Shown: piece after piece, positions 1 through 11,121 of the stretch
How positions within the stretch are numbered: the stretch's first letter is position 1
How the letters are laid out: each line of letters opens with the position of its first letter
Assembly (NCBI GenBank): GCA_000697335.1
Contig: JNEM01009457.1
Span: forward strand, 1-30,735
Length of the DNA: 30,735 bases
Direction: 5' to 3'
Source of the DNA: Conidiobolus incongruus B7586
Lineage: Eukaryota > Entomophthoromycota > Entomophthoromycetes > Entomophthorales > Conidiobolaceae
Program-made: the position numbers and the translations under genes
Notes under the pieces: generated by a model
Told to the model about the DNA's origin: nothing
What the model saw: the letters and a program-made list of their open reading frames with translations, nothing else
Database searches by the model: none

Positions 1-3000
1 AAATAAAATAAAATCAAAAAATAGTTTTTTATTTATTTAAAAAAATAATATATTCCTATTTAATTTAAGAATATTAAGTATATTTACTATATAATCATTT
101 AATTATAATATTTATTATCATATTAATATTGATAAAATAAAATAATAATATTAATAATAAATATATTTTTTTAATAAAATAAATTAAGAAATATTAAATT
201 TATCTTTTTAATAAATATTTTTGATAAATTACTTATAATATATATTGATTAGAGGTATTTTAAATTATTAATCCAATAACTTATGATATTATAAAAATTA
301 TATTTTATAGGTTATTTTTTGCCATATTTAAGGTATTTAAATTACTTGAATTTCCTGAATAAACTTTTTTTTGAAATTTTAACTTATCTTTTATTTTTCT
401 GTTTTTAATTTAAACTAATTATTTTTTTATTTATTTTTTTATTAAGATCCCTTTTTATTATATAAATAAGATTTTAATATAATTAATATTATATCAAATT
501 TATATTATTATAAAAATTACAAAAAGTATAGTAAGTATTTTTTTTGAATTTAAAATTAAATTAATTCTAAATTTAATTAAAAATTATTTAAAAATAATAT
601 TAACCTGAATTTAAATAATAAGCATAATATACTTTGATTATATATATTATTTCTTATTATATTAATTTCAAATATTCTTATTTTATTATAAATTAATAGT
701 AATATTAGATTTAAATTACTTAAATCTATCTTTTATTAAAATCCAAAGGTTTTATAAGGAATAATTTTAATTAAAATTTTTTATTATTTTTGATAAACAT
801 AATCTTTCAATTTATATTAATTTAAGAAAAAAATATTTTGATAAAATTAACAAGTTGAGATTATTATTTAGTTTTTCAATTATTGTTATGTATTTTTTTA
901 AATATTTTTATAATGCATAATTAAATATCAAAATATTATCAAATTTAATTATTCAATTATTTCTAAATGATTATATATTTATAGTATTAATAATAAAATA
1001 ACAATATTTAATATAATCTTTCATATATAATTATTTATTAAAATTTTTCAAAATTCTTAGGCTTGGATAAATCTTTTGGTAATCATTTTTTGGAGAATCA
1101 TCTATTAATCGATTCGAAGTTTTACGTGAAATATTGATCTTTTATTTTCAAATACAAGCTATTAAATAGAATTTGCTGAATAAAATTATTTTAAATTATT
1201 TTTCATCTTTACTGATAAAAAATTAGATATTATGATTAAAATCATATTTAATGCTAATTCAAACAGAGTAAAATGTTAATTACAAATCTTTGAATTAAAT
1301 AAAAGTAGTGTTCAATGATTTTAATTAATTATACAATTTATAAAATATATTTTAATTCTATTCATAGATAGATGAGAGTTGAAAAATTAAATTATTTTAA
1401 TAAATGTAAAAGCTATGAGTGGTAAAATTTTTTAATTTCACTATAATTATTCTAATTATAGTAAGCCTTCTCATTAGTTGAGGAGAATTAATCAACTAAA
1501 GAGGTTAACTTGTCTTTGGTTTGGCTATATCGAAAATATAATGAAGTTTTTAAATACTCTTCGTACTTTTCGGAGCCTTGTTCTTTACTTGATGGAACGA
1601 TCTTAACAGGATTAGAGTGTGAATATTCTTAGTACTCGGTTAGCACGAGATATTATATCTGAAAGTTAGAAACCGACTAGTTTTCTTCAACAATATAAAA
1701 CTTTCATAATTGAATATATAAAAATTGGAGAATTTGAATAGTAAAAAGTATTTTTGTATTTTTATATTTTTATTAATTAAAATTAATTTATATGAGTACA
1801 TATTATATCATTTGAATGCTTTATATAACTTCATTAATTTATTTCACAAGTCTAATTATCATTAGGCTATATAATTGTATTACATTATAAAGCTTACATA
1901 TTTTTTATTTTTGTCAGCTGTGAGTTATAATAATCAATTTAATTAATATTATATAATTGATATATTAGCATTATCATTACATCGTATTTTAGAGTTATAA
2001 TAATCTAATTAAAAAATAGCCACTATAAAAATTAATATAATATATTTGAAATTAACTAATTTATTGTAACAAATGTTTATAATAATACACTTGATAAGCA
2101 TTGAATGGCAACAGCGATAATGAGATATTTAAAGGGTTTCAACAGAGAATGATGAAAGCAATTATATTATGAAGGTGCCAAATCTTATTTGTAACGAAGT
2201 TAGAGAGCTATAACTAGAGTTTTTTAATTAAACTTGTGTTTTTTCAAGCTCTCGTTCATATCTGAAGAGATCAATTCTATTTTAAAACTACAGTCAGATT
2301 CGGTCTGTTCCTAAAGAAACAACTTTGCATTGGGTTAACTACAGCCAACTGATCTTTTGTCGTTGTCTTGTGTTCATTTTCTAAAATTTAACGACTAAAG
2401 AAAGCTCAAGCACACAAACGCCTTAAATAGTTAGCTATGTTCATTTCAAAATCGCTGTTGTCACTTTTAATTCAATCCATAATTATCCTTATCATCAACA
2501 TAAAATCAAGTTGAGCTAATTTTAATTTCATATATATTTCTGAATTATTCATCAATATGTTATTATTATGAAACTATCTTCCATTAGCATTGTAATATTC
2601 ATTAAATGAAATGATATTCGTTCAAAAAATTATTGAAAATCAAAAATTGTAAAATTATTTTTATTATAATACATGTAGATAGCATAAATAAAAATATGAA
2701 TCATTAGTGGCCTTGATAAGTAGAAAAATCAGTAAATGCAAAAAACAAAGGAAATAGATTGTAGTTTTGTGTGAATGAACATTCCATGTTATAAATTATT
2801 AAATGATATTTTTGTTTTTCAATATTAGTATTTACCTTAATATATCAGTTCAACTGAAGAGGGAATTATAGAAGAATAATTAAAAAATTTATTTTTAGCA
2901 AATATAATATTAGAAAAAAAGCTGTTCCTGTTATAATTTTAAAATAATATTTAAAGAATGGAAATTTTGTTTTAATCTATATAACGAAATTAGTTAATTA

Positions 3001-4605
3001 TGATTCTAAAGTTATTCTATTCTATCAAAATTTTCTGATTTTAATGCGTTTTGTAGTTAATTAATTTTGTTTATGATACTATATTTAATTCAGTTGTTCT
3101 CAATAATTATTTGTTTTTATAGATTACAAAATATTTTAAAAATTCGAAATATTCTTGCAACTAGAAACTTGTCAATGTTAAAATTAAATAATAACTTAGA
3201 ATATATATTAGTCAAGCAAAATATTCCTTAATCTTGTTATTTCAAACTATTTATTATTGATTATTATTCAGTCCAAAAATTAATAGAAATATTACAATGG
3301 TATATTTATAATGATAAGTTATTAACCAGCAAGAATTCCTCATTGTTATAGTTCTCGTTTTTAGATATAAGTGATTTTAAGGGCAAACATTTTATTCAGA
3401 ATCCATTATAAAGTATCTTAGAGCTGTATAGATTTACTAAAAAATTAAAATAATTTTAATAATAGATTAACTGATTGAAATATGCAAAAGAATAGGTTGA
3501 GCAGTTGTATTTTAGATTTATTGATAACTGTAATATTTCAGTCTTATCTTGTCTTCTCTCTTTGTGTGGATATTCGCAGTACGGTTGACTTAGTTTATAT
3601 AGTTCAGCTTTGGTAGCTACTTAATAAAAAATTTGCACTCGCATTTTTCCAAATTACAATTTTTTCAGATTCAATTTTGCTTTGTTATGATTAGAGCAAT
3701 ACTCGAGAACCTGTTTAATGTAAGATTTTTTGCCCTACTCCCATCAGATGATATTTTTACAGTTTCAGGATTTTTATTTTAAATGATTGATATTTAATTA
3801 GATTTAATTTTCTAATTGGATTTATATACTCAATCCAAGTTGCATTTTTCATATAGTTATTGTTAAGCTAAGATCAAAAATTTGAGTTATCAATCCATTC
3901 ATATTAATATAAACTTATTATATTGTACAAAGAATTAAATCAATACAGACTACAATAAAAAATAATAATGAATAAAATACAAAGATTTTGTATTAGTGAC
4001 ATTAATATTAAAGCTACGGATTCTCAATTTGATAATAGTAGTGATAGTTAAAGAATTACAATTAGATTCCATTGAATTATCAGTCAAAATGATGAGAATT
4101 TTATACTTATATAATAGTATCTATTAAAAATACAAATCATTTTTTAAACTGTGTTTTCAAGATGTAATTTGAAAAGGTCAAATTGAATTAAATGTCATAG
4201 GTTATAAATATGGCCACCTATTTTCTGAGAAATCCCATAATCAATTATTATATATTTTTGGTATTTATAAAATGCTGCCTGTGAATGAATAATGAAGCAC
4301 CTTGGTGTCCTTAAACTGTTAACCCCATTCAAATAATTAAATAATATGATCAATCAAGAATGACTCGAGTTCATCTGGCCAAAATAATGGCTCTTCCTGT
4401 AGGAATATAGGTCAATCACCAGATTAAAGTAATTGGAATCAACTACAACCTCAAAATGGAACAAATCATTGAAAATAAGAAACATAGGGATCTTCAAAAG
4501 GATAATCAATACAACTAAATTTTAATAAAATTGAAATAATCTATCTAAGATTTTGAAATGAGTTAATTTATCTATTCAAAAAAATACCAATATTCATATC
4601 CATAT
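1..4605. other. AT-rich intergenic region, no intact gene
   Basis: Very AT-rich sequence with no convincing gene. The first kilobase is almost pure A/T. Slightly more complex islands occur near 1480-1690, 2100-2470, 3475-3625 and 4200-4560. They carry short open stretches but no complete gene. The 2100-2470 island is listed separately as a possible fossil element. No tRNA B-box and no CRISPR-like repeat was seen. Confidence 0.7.
2100..2470 (+). mobile_element. possible fossil of a Ty1/copia-like retroelement (RT/RNase H end)
   Basis: Two short blocks on the plus strand recall the end of a copia-type polyprotein. One near 2118-2190 resembles the RYLKG block that links reverse transcriptase to RNase H. 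The other near 2300-2350 resembles the KKQ..(V/I)xLSTAE block of RNase H. They lie in the expected order and roughly the expected spacing. The copy is heavily broken, with several breaks, is old and AT-eroded, and no LTRs or other parts were recognised. The match is weak; a chance resemblance is possible. Confidence 0.3.
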
Positions 4606-6118
4606 TTATGGTGCGACTAAAAGCCCAGCTAAGGACTCTCCATGGTAGACCCTGCGAATGGCTTCGGCAAAGTATGTACTCACATCAATTACTTTGAGCT
4701 TAGGAGTTAACTTCAACTTTTCGTCCTGGGGGATGGTGTTGGTGACTGCAACTGTGTCAATTTTAGACTGATTTATCACTTCGATGGCGGGTCCTGTCAA
4801 CATACCATGAGTAACAATGGCATGAATCTGAGACGCACCACTTTGCTGTAAAACTTCAGCAGCCAATCCCAAAGTACCACATGTATCAGCAATATCATCG
4901 ATAATAATGGCAACTTTGCCTTGGACATTTCCTACTAAGCTCATTTGAATGTTTTCTTTGGATTTACCATCTTTGTGAATCATAGCAAATTTAAGGTTAA
5001 GTTTTTTACTGATGGATGTAGCTCTAAAAATCAATTTAAATTCTGCTTAGTGCTATTATTGAATGTGTATAGAATTTACCTCTTAGCACCACCGGCATCT
5101 GGAGAAACGATAACAGCGTTTTGGTAATTGGGAATATTACCTCTAATATAATTGAGTATTGCAGTTTCAGAGTAAAGGTGTTCTACAGGAACGTCAAAGA
5201 ATCCTTGAAATTGAGCATCGTGAAGATCCATAGTAATGATTCTGTTAGCACCTATATATTATGTAATAAATTTTTATAATAAATAGAGAGGTAATATGTT
5301 TGGCTACCTGATTCAATCAACAAATTAGCGATCAGAGTGCCAGCTCTTGCAGTCCAGTGCTTGTATCCAGTATTCTTGGGGACGGTTGAGGGGAAATACA
5401 TTGGGGAAGAGAAGAATGTCTGATATTCATTGGCACCAGGAGTGCTGTAAGTAGAATGACAGACAATTTCGGAAATACTGGGCTTGTTGATAGGCAGATT
5501 TAGCTTTGGTTTTGTGCTCTTGCTCTCAGATTTGCTCTTTTCACCTGATTGTTCAAGGGTCTCCTTGAGAGGAGCCAATTTAATGCTCTGGACTTGAGCC
5601 TCAAGTGGAGGAATACCATCAGTGGATGGCAAATCAGAGTTCGTGGGTGAGTTTGTTGGCGAAAATTGAACGGATTTCGAAAATTGATACAAAATCGACT
5701 TCTTATTCTTTTTGGTGAGTTCTATTTCCAATTGACTATCCTCACGTTCGTTCAAACCAGCACTCTGAGGAGTCCAATATCTAAGAATTTGAGAGGTATT
5801 CTTTTCATAAGGAACATCTGGCTGACGTGCATAAGGAAAACATGGCAAAACGGCAGTAACTGTTTTAGCACTGGCAGTTTTACAAGCCGCTAGCATGATC
5901 ATTAACTCAACAAGGTTATCATTAACAGATCCACAGCCGGATTGGACAATTACGACGTGTTTACCTCTTACAGAGTGCTGAATATGAACTTTAGACTCCT
6001 TGTTAGAGAACTTTCCAAGCTCGACAGGCACCTGTTGAATGCCTAAATGTTCACAAATTTTTTGTACAAATTCAGGGTGGGAACTACCCCCCATAATAGC
6101 CAAGTCACGATTACCCAT
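4606..6118 (-). CDS. ribose-phosphate pyrophosphokinase (PRPP synthetase), Prs5-like with long insertion
   Basis: Makes PRPP from ribose 5-phosphate and ATP in the cytosol, feeding purine, pyrimidine, histidine, tryptophan and NAD synthesis. Exons (minus strand) 6118-5308, 5251-5080 and 5023-4606, joined by two 56-nt GT-AG introns (5252-5307, 5024-5079), give 1401 nt or 466 residues. Family motifs: SSHPE near residue 12, KFSNKE near 36, FPYARQ near 94, [12 protein letters not shown] at 278-289, the pyrophosphate loop [10 protein letters not shown] at 319-328, HK at 344-345 and the PRPP loop [10 protein letters not shown] at 369-378. Between FPYARQ and the [11 protein letters not shown] block lies an insertion of about 150 Ser/Pro/Lys-rich residues (about 100-250). 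It resembles the non-homologous regions of fungal Prs1/Prs5 subunits and explains a length well above the usual 320 or so. Such subunits usually act in hetero-oligomers; that role here is inferred. Divergent from the AAA ATPase gene. Confidence 0.93.
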
Positions 6119-6601
6119 TATTTTATTTCAAATTTAATATTTTAAAAATATAAATAATATATTAATTTTCAAATCAATTTAAATGATATTATATAAGTGA
6201 CTGAATGTGTTTTAATGACTTTACTAAAAATAGTTACTTCATATTAATCCACTTTCTTTTCCTTGGGTTTATGGGTCATCCCTATCTATTGTCCAATTAA
6301 AGCATAACCTTATTAAATTATTTGTTTGAATAATTTTAACCTACAAATATTATTTTCTCGTTAAAAAATTTATTTTTTAATAATTAGTATTGATGATTAA
6401 ATCTAAAAAATAATAATATTTTTATTCTGATAAAAATATTAAATATTTTATCATATTATTAAGTTAAACTTAGAATTCAATAAATCGTAAGAAATTTGAT
6501 TAAATTTAGTAGAGCATCCCATAATAATAATAGAAGTATCAAGTATATAAATTGAATCAACTTAAATTACAATATATGTGAATGCTAATAGAAACAATAA
6601 A
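6119..6601. promoter_or_regulatory. divergent intergenic region (PRPP synthetase / AAA ATPase)
   Basis: This 483-base AT-rich spacer separates two gene starts that point away from each other, so it must hold both promoters. No individual factor site can be named. A more GC-rich patch lies near 6250-6295, closer to the PRPP synthetase start. The role as a promoter follows from position only. Confidence 0.4.
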
Positions 6602-9597
6602 ATGACAACTTCATTTAGATTTGGAATTAATAGACAAGTTCCAATAGGTAAAAATCATATGAAAATTTAAAATAATTCAATTAATACCTTGATTCATCTT
6701 AGACGAAATCAATTTAAATACGATATATTTGAATAACACCCAATATAAACAATATTTGCCTAAATTTAATGAGTATTATCAAATTAACGACCTATCCTTA
6801 ATTTGTAAATTAAAATTATCTAAGAATAATGAATTTATTATATCAAGAAATTTATTTGATCAATTATTTTGTGGAATTAAAAATGATCATATTGATATCA
6901 AATTATCAAAGGTATTTTATCAAATTCGAAATAATATATCATTTACTAATACATAAGCAAAGATTGATCAATTGATGCCAATTAATGAAATTGAATTATT
7001 ATTACTATCTCATCCGTCAGCCAATTCAATTTCTTCAATTGAAATTATATGGAATTTTAAAAGATTATATATGAATCAAATCATACATTTAAATCATAAA
7101 TATAATATCAAAAACTATGAAAATCAAACATTTCAAGTTCAATTAATCGGAATCAAGTCAAAATTGAATCAGAGTTTGAATTATGGTATACTCTTGGCGA
7201 ATGTCCTTACGAATCTTGAAATTTATCAACCCTCATCAATATCAAGCAATAGTAAAGTACATCAACAATTAAGAAACAAAACCGAATGGCAGTCTTCATT
7301 GAATGATCATATCCCAGGCCTCGAAGATTATTCCACAATTGTAATCAATGCACTTGACCACATTCAACAATCCCAATCGTCTCAAGGAATTATTATTTGT
7401 GGTACTTACGGTATTGGTAAAACTTACTTCTGTAAGAAGTTAATAGGTAAAATAGACTTTAACTTCACAGTAGTTTAATTATTAAAATATTCTAATCAAT
7501 TAGAATTTTCTGAATTAAATTATGAATATTTGGATTGTAAATTATTGTTGAATCAAAGTAAAAATTTTATTTTATAATCATAAAATATAATATTTGACTA
7601 AATGTTTTAATTGTAATTAGGCTTACAAAAGTCTTTTACAGTTTTAAACAAATGCTTTAATAACGATGAAACAAAGACTATAATCGTTTTGGATGATATC
7701 GATTTAATCTGTTCTAATCAACTAAAAGGTAAATCATCATATAATTATGATTATGGGTGGAATGAAATTAATTATTTAATATAATAGAACCTTATAGTTG
7801 TTTAAATAGTTTATTATTAAATTTGATCGATTCCAATCGTTGTAACAATATCATAATCGGTAAATTTAAATTTTAATATTATTACTATTGCTTTTAAAAT
7901 AATTAACTTTGTTTGATAGGTATCACCAATAATTTACCAAATATAGATGCAAAATTTTTCAAAAATTCAAGATTTGAAAGGGTTATAGAGTTCAAATTAC
8001 CTCAACTTAATCAAAGGCATTTATTCATTCAAAAGTTTATCAATCAAGGTAAATATTTTATATTTAATAGTTTTTATAAAAGTTTAAAATAATCAATTAT
8101 AGATACATTGATTAGAAATATCTTAACCAAATGGACCATTGAAGAAACTGAATTAATCCAAGAATTGAGCGAAAGAACCCATGGATTTAGTTTATCAGAT
8201 TTGCTCAATTTATTTAATACATTTATATTATTAATTTCCAATAACGAATCGAATGAAAATCCTTTATCCATTCTAAATCAGTGCCTTATTAAATGGAATC
8301 AACCTAATCAATTTGATAAATTCCATACTAAAGTAATAATTATTTTTATTTTATTATATATTGCTCTATTTTAATTTCTTAATTATTCTAGATTCCTGAA
8401 GTCCATCTGAATGAATGTTATGGATTAGACCAAGAGATTGAGTTTATTAAAGTAAATAATTGATTTTAATTATTATATTTTCAACTAATATTTATTTATT
8501 AGGAATTGATTCAAACCCCATTAAAAATGAACCAATTGACAGATCAACTTAATTTAGCAACTCCCAAAGGTATTCTGCTTCATGGCGCTAGTGGAGTTGG
8601 TAAGACGAGATTATGTTATGCAATTGCTAACGATTTTAACTTAAATTATGTATTTATCGAAGTAAATATAAACAAAAATGAATTATGTTATTGTTATATA
8701 CTAATAATTCATTAATATAGTCAACTCAATTAAAATCTAAAAAGGTGGGAGAAAGTGAGAAAAATATTCAAAAATTATTTCAGCAATGTAGACAATTATC
8801 ACCATGTTTGTTAATTATTGACCAGGTAGTTAAATTTATTTTATCATTGTTTATATCTTATTAATTATATTTAATTCAGATTGACGGGCTATTGAGTAAA
8901 CGATCGGAAATGAACCTTGAAAATTATCAAAATCGTTTAATTAATACATTTTTATCAGGTTTGATTAAATTAATATCTATTTTAAGTATATAATTAATCA
9001 TTTTTATAATTAGAAATGGATGGTTTATTTAGCAGTTCAAATGATCATCCTAATAAATCCGTGATTATTATTGCTAGTAATTTCAACTTGTATCAATTAT
9101 TAATATTTATCACTAATTAATATTCAATTTAGCTACGAATGATCTAAATCGATTAGATTCCGCTTTATTGAGACCTGGTCGTTTGGACATTCATTTAGAA
9201 CTGAATATTCCCAATACTCAAGTAAATCAATCCCGTAATATTCTATTTTCACACATACTCAATATTTTATAGCAAAGAGAAGTATTTATTCAATCCAAAT
9301 TATCTAAAATACCTCACGAATTGACACAAGGTCAAATTCAAAATTTAATCGATATGAGCAAAGGATTTTCAGGTATATTTTTAATGAATCATTTTCAGAT
9401 TTGTTATATACATACTTTTCCTAGGATCTGACATTAATCAATGGATTCAAGAAGCTTGTTTGAATAGATTAAACATTGATCTAAATTCAAAATATGTAAT
9501 TTTATTCCTTCATCGTTGATATTTACTTGATTAAATTAATTTATTTTAGATTTTATATGAAGATTTTATTAACTGTATTAATAAATTTCACCAATAA
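6602..9597 (+). CDS. compact tandem AAA+ ATPase (type II), AFG2B/SPATA5L1- or Pex1-like, family unresolved
   Basis: Seventeen exons: 6602-6647, 6703-6911, 6963-7446, 7504-7557, 7621-7728, 7788-7859, 7920-8048, 8103-8332, 8392-8451, 8503-8661, 8721-8825, 8880-8958, 9014-9076, 9133-9221, 9273-9372, 9425-9495, 9550-9597. They total 2106 nt (701 residues) in one frame; the 16 introns are 51-63 nt. About 220 N-terminal residues precede D1. D1 has Walker A GTYGIGKT at 232-239 and Walker B ending Asp289-Asp290, and looks degenerate. D2 has Walker A GASGVGKT at 492-499, pore-side KVGESEKN, and an intact second region of homology with LLRPGRLD (Arg613, Arg616). The D2 Walker B reads IIDQ: the catalytic Glu is Gln552. 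The size and the spacer after EMDG recall AFG2B/SPATA5L1 (ribosome maturation); the DD-type Walker B in D1 recalls Pex1 (peroxisomal import). It is shorter than Pex1 or Pex6. The exact orthologue is not settled. Confidence 0.85.
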
Positions 9598-11121
9598 ATT
9601 TTAATTACCAATATCATATCATGTTCTATTATAATAAATATTTTTCTATGCGATTTTCCCAATAGCTATTTAATAATGGATCCAATTCCATTGTATCATA
9701 CTATACTCATAACTTTAACCTTTATTTTCACAAAAAATCAATTACAAATCAATTTCATCATGGTCAACACTATTTATGAAATTATTCCGTGCTAATTATT
9801 GGGAAATTTCATGATTATCTTTTCATATCTATTTTGAATTGATTCAAATTACAGTAAATATAATCTATTTAATTTCCAATGTGTATTCCTTTAACAATCA
9901 AAACTTTTTATATCCAAATATTAAAGAATTGAATTTAAAATATTATGATTGATAGTATCATATTATATTTTTCAAGTTGATATGAAATATTTTGATTATT
10001 ATTTAAATTTTGGAAATTCATTGATTTTAATTTAATTATTAGTAATGGAATATAAGCAATAGTGATTAATGTTGAAGTGACTCATACAAAATTAATCATT
10101 TTAAGTTATCACAAAGTTGTGAATTTTGTATTAAACTTTCAATAATTAATTCATACTTGATCTTTGGAACTGATTCTGAAAAGTCTCTTATATTAGTCAA
10201 AACTCAATTTAAAGATATGGATAAATGATGTAATTATAAAATTTTAATTACAATATTTAATAATATTAATCTAAATAATGAATATACTTTAGTTAATTTT
10301 ATTTCATTTGATTAAAAGTAAATTTAGCAAATTATATAATGATCGAGAATTGGATCACTGATTTAGTTAAACTTAATTTGTCAAACTCAATCATTTCATA
10401 TAATTTTCCCATTTTGTATCATCCATAAGCTATATTATTATAAGATACTAAAATTATTTAATATGGTTATTTTACGTTCTCTAATATATGAAAAAATGTA
10501 TCTAATGAAAGAATAATATAAAATTTTTTTATTAAATGATGAAATTGAAAATTATCCCATAATCAATAATTTTGCAGTTAATAAGTTTATGGAAGATATA
10601 AAAACCCCTTAATTATGAACCTTTGAGAATTGGTTGGAAATCTCAATTAAATATTAACACAATTTAATTCAAAGTCATTATTATCTAAAAATTTTATTTT
10701 ATCCAACAATTTAAAATAACATTATATCATTCAATTTGTTTGTTCCCTGTAGTTTAGTTTGTATTTGTCAACCTTTTTTTTCAGCTTATTTTTTATAACA
10801 TTATTGATTTAGTCGAATTATTGCAACTAGTATCTTTTAATTATCAAATTTACTTTATTTAACTAACCTGTTTTCATCGGTCTATTTTAATTTTTCTTAT
10901 CTCTTGATAACAGCTTTTTTAACATAATTTAAGGTAATTTTTAATAATTCACTAAACATATTATTCAAATTTTACTTTTATTCTTAAAGTTTTATAATTC
11001 ATATTGAAATTCTTAATCTTTTTTATTCTATTACTTTTATCTTGGAAATACTAAACAATACTAACTAGTTCATTTATTTGTTATATAGCATTTGGACGGA
11101 ATTCACTTTTATTAACCAAAT
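9598..11121. other. AT-rich intergenic region, no gene seen
   Basis: This spacer lies between the AAA ATPase stop and the 4E-binding protein start. It holds no open frame with recognisable content. Pyrimidine-rich tracts near 10765-10785 and 10870-10920 and a consensus branch site at 11059-11065 suggest that the last few hundred bases are the promoter and 5' leader of the downstream gene. Confidence 0.6.
10934..11088 (+). other. possible 5'-leader intron of the 4E-binding protein gene
   Basis: A perfect TACTAAC branch site at 11059-11065 is followed 22 bases later by a pyrimidine/AT stretch and an AG at 11087-11088, only 33 bases before the start codon at 11122. A possible donor AAG|GTAATT lies at 10934. 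The branch site and acceptor are strong for this genome. The donor is only one of several choices, so the left end is uncertain. Confidence 0.35.

Noticed and set aside
4320-4520. Asn/Ser/Gln-rich short open stretches next to the PRPP synthetase 3' end
   Set aside because: The frames are interrupted and low in complexity, with no start or domain. They may be 3' untranslated sequence or an old relic, but nothing supports a gene.
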